Of a DNA stretch of 24,138 bases, positions 12,315-23,963 are shown piece after piece. Every line of letters starts with the position of its first letter. Positions within the stretch are counted from its first letter, which is position 1. A program made the position numbers and the translations under genes. The stretch is from Saccoglossus kowalevskii. Taxonomy: Eukaryota; Hemichordata; Enteropneusta; Harrimaniidae. The DNA is taken from positions 1 through 24,138 of the forward strand of contig NW_003133553.1 in assembly GCF_000003605.2 (NCBI RefSeq), read 5' to 3'. The notes below the pieces were generated by a model. It had not been told where the DNA came from and did no database searches. It saw only the letters and a program-made list of their open reading frames with translations.

Positions 12315-12860
12315 TTCCAGTATGCACACAACATACATATGTACATGTTCTACCATTCCAGTATTCACACATAATACATATGTACATGTTGTACCATTCC
12401 AGTATGCACACAACATACATATGTACATGCTCTACCATTCCAGTATGCACACATCATACATATGTGCATGTTCTACCATTCCAGTATTCACACATAATAC
12501 ATATGTACATGTAGCACCATTCCAGTATGCACACATCATACATATGTACATGTTCTACCATTCCAGTATGCACACAACATACATATGTACATGTTCTACC
12601 ATTCCAGTATGCACACATCATACATATGTACATATTCTACCATTCCAGTATGCACACAACTTACATATGTACATGTTCTACCATTCCAGTATGCACACAT
12701 CATACATATGTACATGTTCTACCATTCCAGTATGCACACAACATACATATGTACATGTTCTACCATTCCAGTATTCACACATAATACATATGTACATGTT
12801 GTACCATTCCAGTATGCACACATCATGCATATGTACATGTTCTACCATTCCAGTATGCAC
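12315..12860 (+). repeat. Higher-order block rich in TTCACACATAATAC units, right copy
   Basis: Partner of 5749-6294 at offset 6566. It lacks the inserted C near 5747 and has CACACAACTTAC near 12660 where the partner has ACATATATATG nearby. Just upstream (12199-12260) lies an isolated GTGTGCACAC unit and a 38-bp unit, apparently a fragment of the edge-type block. Confidence 0.78.
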
Positions 12861-12871
12861 ACATCATACAT

Positions 12872-13750
12872 ATGTACATGTTGTACCATTCCAGTATGCA
12901 CACATCATACATATGTACATGTTCTACCATTCCAGTATGCACACATCATACATATGTACATATTCTACCATTCCAGTATGCACACAACATACATATGTAC
13001 ATGCTCTACCATTCCAGTATGCACACTTCATACATATGTACATGCTCTACCATTCCAGTATGCACACATCATACATATGTACATGTTCCACCATTCCAGT
13101 ATGCACACATCATACATATGTACATGTAGCACCATTCCAGTATGCACACATCATACATATGTACATGTTCTACCATTCCAGTATGCACACAACATACATA
13201 TGTACATGTTCTACCATTCCAGTATGCACACATCATACATATGTACATGTAGCACCATTCCAGTATGCACACATCATACATATGTACATGTTCTACCATT
13301 CCAGTATGCACACAACATACATATGTACATGCTCTACCATTCCAGTATGCACACATCATACATATGTACATGTTGTACCATTCCAGTATGCACACATCAT
13401 ACATATGTACATGTTCTACCATTCCAGTATGCACACATCATACATATGTACATATTCTACCATTCCAGTATGCACACAACATACATATGTACATGCTCTA
13501 CCATTCCAGTATGCACACTTCATACATATGTACATGCTCTACCATTCCAGTATGCACACATCATACATATGTACATGTTCCACCATTCCAGTATGCACAC
13601 ATCATACATATGTACATGTAGCACCATTCCAGTATGCACACATCATACATATGTACATGTTCTACCATTCCAGTATGCACACAACATACATATGTACATA
13701 TTCTACCATTCCAGTATGCACACATCATACATATGTACATATTCTACCAT
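12872..13750 (+). repeat. Local tandem duplication of 12 units (492 bp)
   Basis: The series GTTGTACC, GTTCTACC, GTACATATTC, AACATAC-GCTCTACC, CACTTCATAC, GTTCCACC, TGTAGCACC appears twice. The two TGTAGCACC units lie 492 bp (12 x 41) apart at about 13126 and 13618. The whole-unit period shows that the copies stayed in register. Confidence 0.8.
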
Positions 13751-14169
13751 TCCAGTATGCACACAACATACATATGTCCATGTTCTACCATTCCAGTATG
13801 CACACATCATACATATGTACATGTTCTACCATTCCAGTATGCACACAACATACATATGTACATGTTCTACCATTCCAGTATTCACATATAATACATATGT
13901 ACATGTTCTACCATTCCAGTATGCACACATTATGCATATGTACATGTTCTACCATTCCAGTATGCACACATCATACATATGTACATGTTGTACCATTCCA
14001 GTATGCACACATCATATATATGTACATGTTCTACCATTCCAGTATGCACACAACATACATATGTACATGTTCTACCATTCCAGTATGCACACATCATACA
14101 TATGTTTGTGTTGTACCATTCCAGTATGCACACATCATACACATGTACATGTTCTACCATTCCAGTATG

Positions 14170-14253
14170 CACACATCATACATATGTACATGTTGTAACA
14201 TTCCAGTTATGCACACATCATACATATGTACATGTTCTACCATTTCCAGTATG
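14170..14253 (+). repeat. Two adjacent 42-bp units at a block junction
   Basis: 14170-14211 (CAGTTATGC) and 14212-14253 (CATTTCCAG) each carry one extra T, back to back. The first is also one of the two places where GTTGTAACATT is followed by CACACATCAT rather than CACACAACAT. Immediately downstream, alignment with 2690-3219 begins at offset 11558. Confidence 0.88.
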
Positions 14254-14488
14254 CACACATCATACATATGTACATGTTCTACCATTCCAGTATGTACACA
14301 TCATACATATGTACGTGTTGTACCATTCCAGTATGCACACATACATATGTACATGTTCTACCATTCCAGTATGCACACATCATACATATGTACATATTCT
14401 ACCATTCCAGTATGCACACATCATACATCTGTACGTGTTGTACCATTCCAGTATGCACACATACATATGTACATGTTGTACCATTCCA

Positions 14489-14777
14489 GTGTGCACACAT
14501 CATACATATGTGCATGTTGTACCATTTCAGTATGCACACGTCATACATATGTACGTGTTGTACCATTCCAGTATGCACACATACACATGTACATGTTGTA
14601 CCATTCCAGTATTCACACATCATACATATGTACATGTTCTACCATTCCAGTATTCACACATCATACATATGTACATATTCTACCATTCCAGTATGTACAC
14701 ATCATACATATGTACATGTTCTACCATTCCAGTATTCACACATCATACATATGTACATGTTGCACCATTCTAGTATG
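14489..14777 (+). repeat. Edge-type higher-order block, copy 3
   Basis: It aligns to 2931-3219 at a constant offset of 11558, from GTGTGCACAC to GTTGCACC-ATTCTAG. The upstream 38-bp units and CATACATCTG (about 14426) are included in the longer match. Confidence 0.88.
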
Positions 14778-14921
14778 CACACATCATACATATGTACATG
14801 CTCTACCATTCCAGTATGCACACTTCATACATATGTACATGCTCTACCATTCCAGTATGCACACATCATACATATGTACATGCTCTACCATTCCAGTATG
14901 CACACATCATACATATGTACA

Positions 14922-16396
14922 TGTAGCACCATTCCAGTATGCACACATCATACATATGTACATGTTCTACCATTCCAGTATGCACACAACATACATATGT
15001 ACATGTTCTACCATTCCAGTATGCACACATCATACATATGTACATATTCTACCATTCCAGTATGCACACAACATACATATGTACATGTTCTACCATTCCA
15101 GTATACACACAACATACATATGTACATGTTCTACCATTCCAGTATTCACATATAATACATATGTACATGTTCTACCATTCCAGTATGCACACATCATACA
15201 TATGTACATGTTGTACCATTCCAGTATGCACACATCATACATATGTACATGTTCTACCATTCCAGTATGCACACATCATACATATGTACATGTTCTACCA
15301 TTCCAGTATGCACACATCATACATATGTTCGTGTTGTACCATTCCAGTATGCACACATCATACATATGTACATGTTCTACCATTCCAGTATGCACACATC
15401 ATACATATGTACATGTTGTAACATTCCAGTATGCACACAACATACATATGTACATGCTCTACCATTCCAGTATGCACACATCATACATATGTACATGTTG
15501 TACCATTCCAGTATGCACACATCATACATATGTACATGTTCTACCATTCCAGTATGCACACATCATACATATGTACATGTTCTACCATTCCAGTATGCAC
15601 ACATCATACATATGTACATGTTGTAACATTCCAGTATGCACACAACATACATATGTACATGCTCTACCATTCCAGTATGCACACATCATACATATGTACA
15701 TGTTGTACCATTCCAGTATGCACACATCATACATATGTACATGTTCTACCATTCCAGTATGCACACATCATACATATGTACATGTTCTACCATTCCAGTA
15801 TGCACACATCATACATATGTTCGTGTTGTACCATTCCAGTATGCACACATCATACATATGTACATGTTCTACCATTCCAGTATGCACACATCATACATAT
15901 GTACATGTTGTAACATTCCAGTATGCACACAACATACATATGTACATGCTCTACCATTCCAGTATGCACACATCATACATATGTACATGTTGTACCATTC
16001 CAGTATGCACACATCATACATATGTACATGTTCTACCATTCCAGTATGCACACATCATACATATGTACATGTTCCACCATTCCAGTATGCACACATCATA
16101 CATATGTACATGTAGCACCATTCCAGTATGCACACATCATACATATGTACATGTTCTACCATTCCAGTATGCACACAACATACATATGTACATGTTCTAC
16201 CATTCCAGTATGCACACATCATACATATGTACATGTTGTAACATTCCAGTATGCACACAACATACATATGTACATGTTCTACCATTCCAGTATACACACA
16301 ACATACATATGTACATGTTCTACCATTCCAGTATTCACATATAATACATATGTACATGTTCTACCATTCCAGTATGCACACATCATACATATGTAC
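14922..16396 (+). repeat. About 1.5-kb higher-order segment, right copy
   Basis: Partner of 8946-10420 at offset 5976. This copy keeps GTTCGTGTTG where the left copy has GTTTGTGTTG. It contains copy 3 of the 480-bp block at 14939-15421. Confidence 0.87.
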
Positions 16397-17139
16397 ATGT
16401 TGTACCATTCCAGTATGCACACATCATACATATGTACATGTTCTACCATTCCAGTATGCACACATCATACATATGTACATGTTCTACCATTCCAGTATGC
16501 ACACATCATACATATGTACATGTAGCACCATTCCAGTATGCACACATCATACATATGTACATGTTCTACCATTCCAGTATGCACACAACATACATATGTA
16601 CATGTTCTACCATTCCAGTATGCACACATCATACATATGTACATATTCTACCATTCCAGTATGCACACAACATACATATGTACATGTTCTACCATTCCAG
16701 TATACACACAACATACATATGTACATGTTCTACCATTCCAGTATTCACATATAATACATATGTACATGTTCTACCATTCCAGTATGCACACATCATACAT
16801 ATGTGCATGTTCTACCATTCCAGTATGCACACAACATACATATGTACATGTTCTACCATTCCAGTATGCACACATCATACATATGTACATGTTCTACCAT
16901 TCCAGTATGCACACATCATACATATGTACATGCTCTTCCATTCCAGTATGCACACAACATACGTATGTGCATGTTCTACCATTCCAGTATGCACACAACA
17001 TACATATGTACATGTTCTACCATTCCAGTATGCACACATCATACATATGTACATGTTCTACCATTCCAGTATGCACACATCATACATATGTTCGTGTTGT
17101 ACCATTCCAGTATGCACACATCATACATATGTACATGTT

Positions 17140-19502
17140 CTACCATTCCAGTATGCACACATCATACATATGTACATGTTGTAACATTCCAGTATGCGCA
17201 CAACATACATATGTACATGCTCTACCATTCCAGTATGCACACATCATACATATGTACATGTTGTACCATTCCAGTATGCACACAACATAGATATGTACAT
17301 GCTCTACCATTCCAGTATGCACACATCATACATATGTTCGTGTTGTACCATTCCAGTATGCACACATCATACATATGTACATGTTCTACCATTCCAGTAT
17401 GCACACATCATACATATGTACATGTTGTAACATTCCAGTATGCACACAACATACATATATACATGCTCTACCATTCCAGTATGCACACATCATACATATG
17501 TACATGTTGTACCATTCCAGTATGCACACAACATACATATGTACATGCTCTACCATTCCAGTATGCACACATCATACATATGTACATGCTCTACCATTCC
17601 AGTATGCACACATCATACATATGTACATGCTCTACCATTCCAGTATGCACACATCATACATATGTTCGTGTTGTACCATTCCAGTATGCACACATCATAC
17701 ATATGTACATGTTCTACCATTCCAGTATGCACACATCATACATATGTACATGTTGTAACATTCCAGTATGCACACAACATACATATATACATGCTCTACC
17801 ATTCCAGTATGCACACATCATACATATGTACATGTTGTACCATTCCAGTATGCACACAACATACATATGTACATGCTCTACCATTTCAGTATGCACACAT
17901 CATACATATGTACATGCTCTACCATTCCAGTATGCACACATCATACATATGTACATGTTCTACCATTCCGGTATGCACACATCATACATATGTTCATGTT
18001 GTACCATTCTAGTATGCACACATCATACATATGTACATGTTCTACCATTCCAGTATGCACACATCATACATATGTACATGTTGTAACATTCCAGTATGCA
18101 CACAACATACATATGTACATGCTCTACCATTCCAGTATGCACACATCATACATATGTACATTCTCTACCATTCCAGTATGCACACATCATACATATGTAC
18201 ATGTTCTACTATTCCAGTATGCACACATCATACATATGTACATGCTCTACCATTCCAGTATGCACACATCATACATATGTACATGCTCTACCATTCCAGT
18301 ATGCACACATCATACATATGTACATGTTCTACCATTCCTGTATGCACACATCATACATATGTACATGTTCTACCATTCCAGTATGTACACATCATACATA
18401 TGTACGTGTTGTACCATTCCAGTATGCACACATACATATGTACATGTTCTACCATTCCAGTATGCACACATCATACATATGTACATATTCTACCATTCCA
18501 GTATGCACACATCATACATCTGTACGTGTTGTACCATTCCAGTATGCACACATACATATGTACATGTTGTACCATTCCAGTATGCACACATACATATGTA
18601 CATGTTGTACCATTCCAGTGTGCACACATCATACATATGTGCATGTTGTACCATTTCAGTATGCACACGTCATACATATGTACGTGTTGTACCATTCCAG
18701 TATGCACACATACACATGTACATGTTGTACCATTCCAGTATTCACACATCATACATATGTACATGTTCTACCATTCCAGTATTCACACATCATACATATG
18801 TACATATTCTACCATTCCAGTATGTACACATCATACATATGTACATGTTCTACCATTCCAGTATTCACACATCATACATATGTACATGTTGCACCATTCT
18901 AGTATGCACACATCATACATATGTACATGCTCTACCATTCCAGTATGCACACTTCATACATATGTACATGCTCTACCATTCCAGTATGCACACATCATAC
19001 ATATGTACATGCTCTACCATTCCAGTATGCACACATCATACATATGTACATGTTCCACCATTCCAGTATGCACACATCATACATATGTACATGTAGCACC
19101 ATTCCAGTATGCACACATCATACATATGTACATGTTCTACCATTCCAGTATGCACACAACATACATATGTACATGTTCTACCATTCCAGTATGCACACAT
19201 CATACATATGTACATATTCTACCATTCCAGTATGCACACAACATACATATGTACATGTTCTACCATTCCAGTATACACACAACATACATATGTACATGTT
19301 CTACCATTCCAGTATTCACATATAATACATATGTACATGTTCTACCATTCCAGTATGCACACATCATACATATGTACATGTTGTACCATTCCAGTATGCA
19401 CACATCATACATATGTACATGTTCTACCATTCCAGTATGCACACATCATACATATGTACATGTTCTACCATTCCAGTATGCACATATTATACATATGTTC
19501 GT
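17140..19502 (+). repeat. About 2-kb higher-order segment, right copy, expanded
   Basis: Partner of 1819-3815. Inside it, eight units (328 bp) are repeated in tandem, so the ACATATATAC marker appears at about 17456 and again at 17784. A 38-bp unit near 18549 is doubled (second copy from about 18587). Private changes include CATAGATATG near 17287 and ATTCCTGTATG near 18336. It carries copy 4 of the edge-type block and copy 4 of the 480-bp block. Confidence 0.85.
18618..18906 (+). repeat. Edge-type higher-order block, copy 4
   Basis: It aligns with 2931-3219 at offset 15687. Two consecutive 38-bp units precede it, where copies 2 and 3 have one. The same doubled 38-bp unit precedes copy 5, so copies 4 and 5 share a recent ancestor. 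Confidence 0.88.
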
Positions 19503-19591
19503 GTTGTACCATTCCAGTATGCACACATCATACATATGTACATGTTCTACCATTCCAGTATGCACACATCATACATATGTACATGTTGTAA
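19109..19591 (+). repeat. About 480-bp higher-order block, copy 4 of 6
   Basis: It aligns with 3422-3904 at offset 15687. It shares CACATATTATAC (about 19483) with copy 2. Confidence 0.85.
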
Positions 19592-20696
19592 CATTCCAGT
19601 ATGCACACAACATACATATGTACATGCTCTACCATTCCAGTATGCACACATCATACATATGTACATGTTGTACCATTCCAGTATGCACACATCATACATA
19701 TGTACATGTTCTACCATTCCAGTATGCACACATCATACATATGTACATGCTCTTCCATTCCAGTATGCACACAACATACATATGTACATGCTCTACCATT
19801 CCAGTATGCACACATCATACATATGTTCGTGTTGTACCATTCCAGTATGCACACATCATACATATGTACATGTTCTACCATTCCAGTATGCACACATCAT
19901 ACATATGTACATGTTGTAACATTCCAGTATGCACACAACATACATATATACATGCTCTACCATTCCAATATGCACACATCATACATATGTACATGTTGTA
20001 CCATTCCAGTATGCACACAACATACATATGTACATGCTCTACCATTCCAGTATGCACACATCATACATATGTACATGCTCTACCATTCCAGTATGCACAC
20101 ATCATACATATGTACATGTTCTACCATTCCGGTATGCACACATCATACATATGTTCATGTTGTACCATTCTAGTATGCACACATCATACATATGTACATG
20201 TTCTACCATTCCAGTATGCACACATCATACATATGTACATGTTGTAACATTCCAGTATGCACACAACATACATATGTACATGCTCTACCATTCCAGTATG
20301 CACACATCATACATATGTACATGCTCTACCATTCCAGTATGCACACATCATACATATGTACATGCTCTACCATTCCAGTATGCACACATCATACATATGT
20401 ACATGTTCTACCATTCCAGTATGCACACATCATACATATGTACATGTTCTACCATTCCAGTATGTACACATCATACATATGTACGTGTTGTACCATTCCA
20501 GTATGCACACATACATATGTACATGTTCTACCATTCCAGTATGCACACATCATACATATGTACATATTCTACCATTCCAGTATGCACACATCATACATCT
20601 GTACGTGTTGTACCATTCCAGTATGCACACATACATATGTACATGTTGTACCATTCCAGTATGCACACATACATATGTACATGTTGTACCATTCCA

Positions 20697-20861
20697 GTGT
20701 GCACACATCATACATATGTGCATGTTGTACCATTTCAGTATGCACACGTCATACATATGTACGTGTTGTACCATTCCAGTATGCACACATACACATGTAC
20801 ATGTTGTACCATTCCAGTATTCACACATCATACATATGTACATGTTCTACCATTCCAGTAT
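20697..20861 (+). repeat. Edge-type higher-order block, copy 5, truncated
   Basis: It matches copy 4 at offset 2079 but leaves it at about 20861, where copy 4 continues with a second TTCACAC unit and this copy returns to ordinary TATGCACAC units. It lacks the GTATGTACAC and GTTGCACC-ATTCTAG part. Confidence 0.83.
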
Positions 20862-21500
20862 GCACACATCATACATATGTACATGCTCTACCATTCCAGT
20901 ATGCACACATCATACATATGTGCATGTTGTACCATTCCAGTATGCACACAACATACATATGTACATGCTCTACCATTCCAGTATGCACACATCATACATA
21001 TGTTCGTGTTGTACCATTCCAGTATGCACACATCATACATATGTACATGTTCTACCATTCCAGTATGCACACATCATACATATGTACATGTTGTAACATT
21101 CCAGTATGCACACAACATACATATATACATGTTCCACCATTCCAGTATGCACACATCATACATATGTACATGTAGCACCATTCCAGTATGCACACATCAT
21201 ACATATGTACATGTTGTAACATTCCAGTATGCACACAACATACATATGTACATGCTCTACCATTCCAGTATGCACACATCATACATATGTACATGTTGTA
21301 CCATTCCAGTATGCACACATCATACATATGTACATGTTGTACCATTCCAGTATGCACACAACATACATATGTACATGCTCTACCATTCCAGTATGCACAC
21401 ATCATACATATGTTCGTGTTGTACCATTCCAGTATGCACACATCATACATATGTACATGTTCTACCATTCCAGTATGCACACATCATACATATGTACATG

Positions 21501-21723
21501 TTGTACCATTTCAGTATGCACACGTCATACATATGTACGTGTTGTACCATTCCAGTATTCACACATCATACATATGTACATGTTCTACCATTCCAGTATT
21601 CACACATCATACATATGTACATATTCTACCATTCCAGTATGTACACATCATACATATGTACATGTTCTACCATTCCAGTATTCACACATCATACATATGT
21701 ACATGTTGCACCATTCTAGTATG
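21501..21723 (+). repeat. Edge-type higher-order block, copy 6, internally deleted
   Basis: CCATTTCAG and CACACGTCATAC with GTACGTGTTG are present, but the 38-bp unit with CACACATACACATG is missing, so the block runs straight into TTCACAC units. It ends in GTTGCACC-ATTCTAG at 21723, in register with copy 2 at offset 18504. Confidence 0.83.
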
Positions 21724-21925
21724 CACACATCATACATATGTACATGCTCTACCATTCCAGTATGCACACTTCATACATATGTACATGCTCTACCATTCCA
21801 GTATGCACACATCATACATATGTACATGCTCTACCATTCCAGTATGCACACATCATACATATGTACATGTTCCACCATTCCAGTATGCACACATCATACA
21901 TATGTACATGTAGCACCATTCCAGT

Positions 21926-22408
21926 ATGCACACATCATACATATGTACATGTTCTACCATTCCAGTATGCACACAACATACATATGTACATGTTCTACCA
22001 TTCCAGTATGCACACATCATACATATGTACATATTCTACCATTCCAGTATGCACACAACATACATATGTACATGTTCTACCATTCCAGTATACACACAAC
22101 ATACATATGTACATGTTCTACCATTCCAGTATTCACATATAATACATATGTACATGTTCTACCATTCCAGTATGCACACATCATACATATGTACATGTTG
22201 TACCATTCCAGTATGCACACATCATACATATGTACATGTTGTACCATTCCAGTATGCACACATCATACATATGTACATGTTCTACCATTCCAGTATGCAC
22301 ACATCATACATATGTTCGTGTTGTACCATTCCAGTATGCACACATCATACATATGTACATGTTCTACCATTCCAGTATGCACACATCATACATATGTACA
22401 TGTTGTAA
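21926..22408 (+). repeat. About 480-bp higher-order block, copy 5 of 6
   Basis: It aligns with 3422-3904 at offset 18504. One GTTCTACC unit reads GTTGTACC (about 22239) in this copy. Confidence 0.85.
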
Positions 22409-23032
22409 CATTCCAGTATGCACACAACATACATATGTACATGCTCTACCATTCCAGTATGCACACATCATACATATGTACATGTTCTACCATTCCAGTA
22501 TGCACACATCATACATATGTACATGTTGTAACATTCCAGTATGCACACAACATACATATGTACATGCTCTACCATTCCAGTATGCACACATCATACATAT
22601 GTACATGTTGTACCATTCCAGTATGCACACATCATACATATGTACATGTTCTACCATTCCAGTATGCACACATCATACATATGTACATGTTCTACCATTC
22701 CAGTATGCACACATCATACATATGTTCGTGTTGTACCATTCCAGTATGCACACATCATACATATGTACATGTTCTACCATTCCAGTATGCACACATCATA
22801 CATATGTACATGTTGTAACATTCCAGTATGCACACAACATACATATGTACATGCTCTACCATTCCAGTATGCACACATCATACATATGTACATGTTGTAC
22901 CATTCCAGTATGCACACATCATACATATGTACATGTTCTACCATTCCAGTATGCACACATCATACATATGTACATGTTCCACCATTCCAGTATGCACACA
23001 TCATACATATGTACATGTAGCACCATTCCAGT

Positions 23033-23515
23033 ATGCACACATCATACATATGTACATGTTCTACCATTCCAGTATGCACACAACATACATATGTACATGT
23101 TCTACCATTCCAGTATGCACACATCATACATATGTACATATTCTACCATTCCAGTATGCACACAACATACATATGTACATGTTCTACCATTCCAGTATAC
23201 ACACAACATACATATGTACATGTTCTACCATTCCAGTATTCACATATAATACATATGTACATGTTCTACCATTCCAGTATGCACACATCATACATATGTA
23301 CATGTTCTACCATTCCAGTATGCACACATCATACATATGTACATGTTCTACCATTCCAGTATGCACACATCATACATATGTACATGTTCTACCATTCCAG
23401 TATGCACACATCATACATATGTTCGTGTTGTACCATTCCAGTATGCACACATCATACATATGTACATGTTCTACCATTCCAGTATGCACACATCATACAT
23501 ATGTACATGTTGTAA
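23033..23515 (+). repeat. About 480-bp higher-order block, copy 6 of 6
   Basis: It aligns with 21926-22408 at an offset of 1107 (27 units). It is the copy nearest the end of the array and is followed by only about 420 bp of repeat. Confidence 0.85.
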
Positions 23516-23814
23516 CATTCCAGTATGCACACAACATACATATGTACATGCTCTACCATTCCAGTATGCACACATCATACATATGTACATGTTGTACCAT
23601 TCCAGTATGCACACATCATACATATGTACATGTTCTACCATTCCAGTATGCACACAACATACATATGTACATGCTCTACCATTCCAGTATGCACACATCA
23701 TACATATGTACATGTTGTACCATTCCAGTATGCACACAACATACATATGTACATGCTCTACCATTCCAGTATGCACACATCATACATATGTTCGTGTTGT
23801 ACCATTCCAGTATG

Positions 23815-23937
23815 CACACATCATACATATGTGCGTGTTGTACCATTCCAGTATTCACACATACATATGTACATGTTCTACCATTCCAGTATTCACACAT
23901 ACATATGTACATGTTGTACCATTCCAGTATTCACACA
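23815..23937 (+). repeat. Right edge of the array: diverged short units
   Basis: The last units are 23815-23855 (41 bp, with GTGCGTGTTG), 23856-23893 (38 bp), 23894-23931 (38 bp) and a 6-bp remnant. The last three TATG positions all read TATT, giving TATTCACAC. The two 38-bp units have CACACATACATATG. This mixture of 38-bp units, TTCACAC and GTGC/CGTG variants is otherwise found mainly in the edge-type block, so that block probably preserves old edge sequence that was copied inward. Confidence 0.85.
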
Positions 23938-23963
23938 CCCTATTTTTGTGTTTTAATGTACAG
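23930..23963 (+). promoter_or_regulatory. Predicted 3' splice site: branch-site candidate, pyrimidine tract and acceptor
   Basis: The acceptor is TACAG, with AG at 23962-23963. It is preceded by a T-rich tract (CCCTATTTTTGTGTTTT, 23938-23954). No other AG occurs between the CCAG of the last repeat (23926-23927) and the acceptor, as expected for an AG-exclusion zone. A possible branch site, TTCAC (yUnAy-like, A at 23933), lies 30 bases before the last intron base and falls in the final partial repeat. Splicing here joins a phase-1 intron to an exon that starts with the last two bases of a codon (GT). The branch-site assignment is tentative. Confidence 0.72.

Larger units (their letters stand above)
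1..23937 (+). repeat. 41-bp tandem satellite/minisatellite array, about 580 units, left end outside the window
   Basis: The sequence is a continuous head-to-tail array of a 41-bp unit, all in one orientation. A perfect consensus unit is 566-606: it begins CACACATCATACATATG, continues TACATGTTCTACC and ends ATTCCAGTATG. Composition of the unit is 13 A, 11 C, 4 G and 13 T (about 37% GC, strong C over G on this strand) with no CpG. Most units differ from consensus by zero to three substitutions. Common variants are GTTGTACC, GCTCTACC or GTAGCACC for GTTCTACC, and CACACAACATAC for CACACATCATAC. Length variants are mainly 38 bp, with single cases of 39, 40, 42 and 49 bp. The first unit is cut by the window edge. 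The last two complete units are 23856-23893 and 23894-23931, both 38 bp, followed by a 6-bp partial copy. No unique sequence interrupts the array. No function is evident. Confidence 0.98.
1..23963 (+). other. 3' part of a long intron (inferred), occupied almost wholly by the satellite
   Basis: Inferred from what follows: a pyrimidine-rich stretch and AG at 23962-23963 precede an open frame that encodes a transmembrane segment and ends at a stop. If that exon is real, everything upstream in the window belongs to one intron of at least 23.9 kb, because no other unique or exon-like sequence occurs. Only the last 26 bp before the exon (23938-23963) are non-repetitive. The donor site and the left end of the array are not in the window. 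The alternative is that the satellite lies upstream of a short unspliced gene, but no start codon with a sensible frame lies between the array and the hydrophobic segment. Confidence 0.7.

Noticed and set aside
386-23912. Minus-strand open frames of about 60-140 codons with a repeated Met/His/Tyr/Cys pattern
   Set aside because: They are the reverse complement of the same unit, ending at the stops built into it, and are spaced by the repeat period.
1-23937. CRISPR array
   Set aside because: There are no unique spacers between repeats: the entire 41 bp repeats in tandem. The context (intron acceptor and exon) is eukaryotic, and no cas genes are present.
1-23937. Telomeric, rDNA-spacer or transposon origin
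   Set aside because: The unit does not contain a telomere-type hexamer. No terminal inverted repeats, long terminal repeats, poly(A) tail, target-site duplication or transposase or reverse-transcriptase frame is present in the window.
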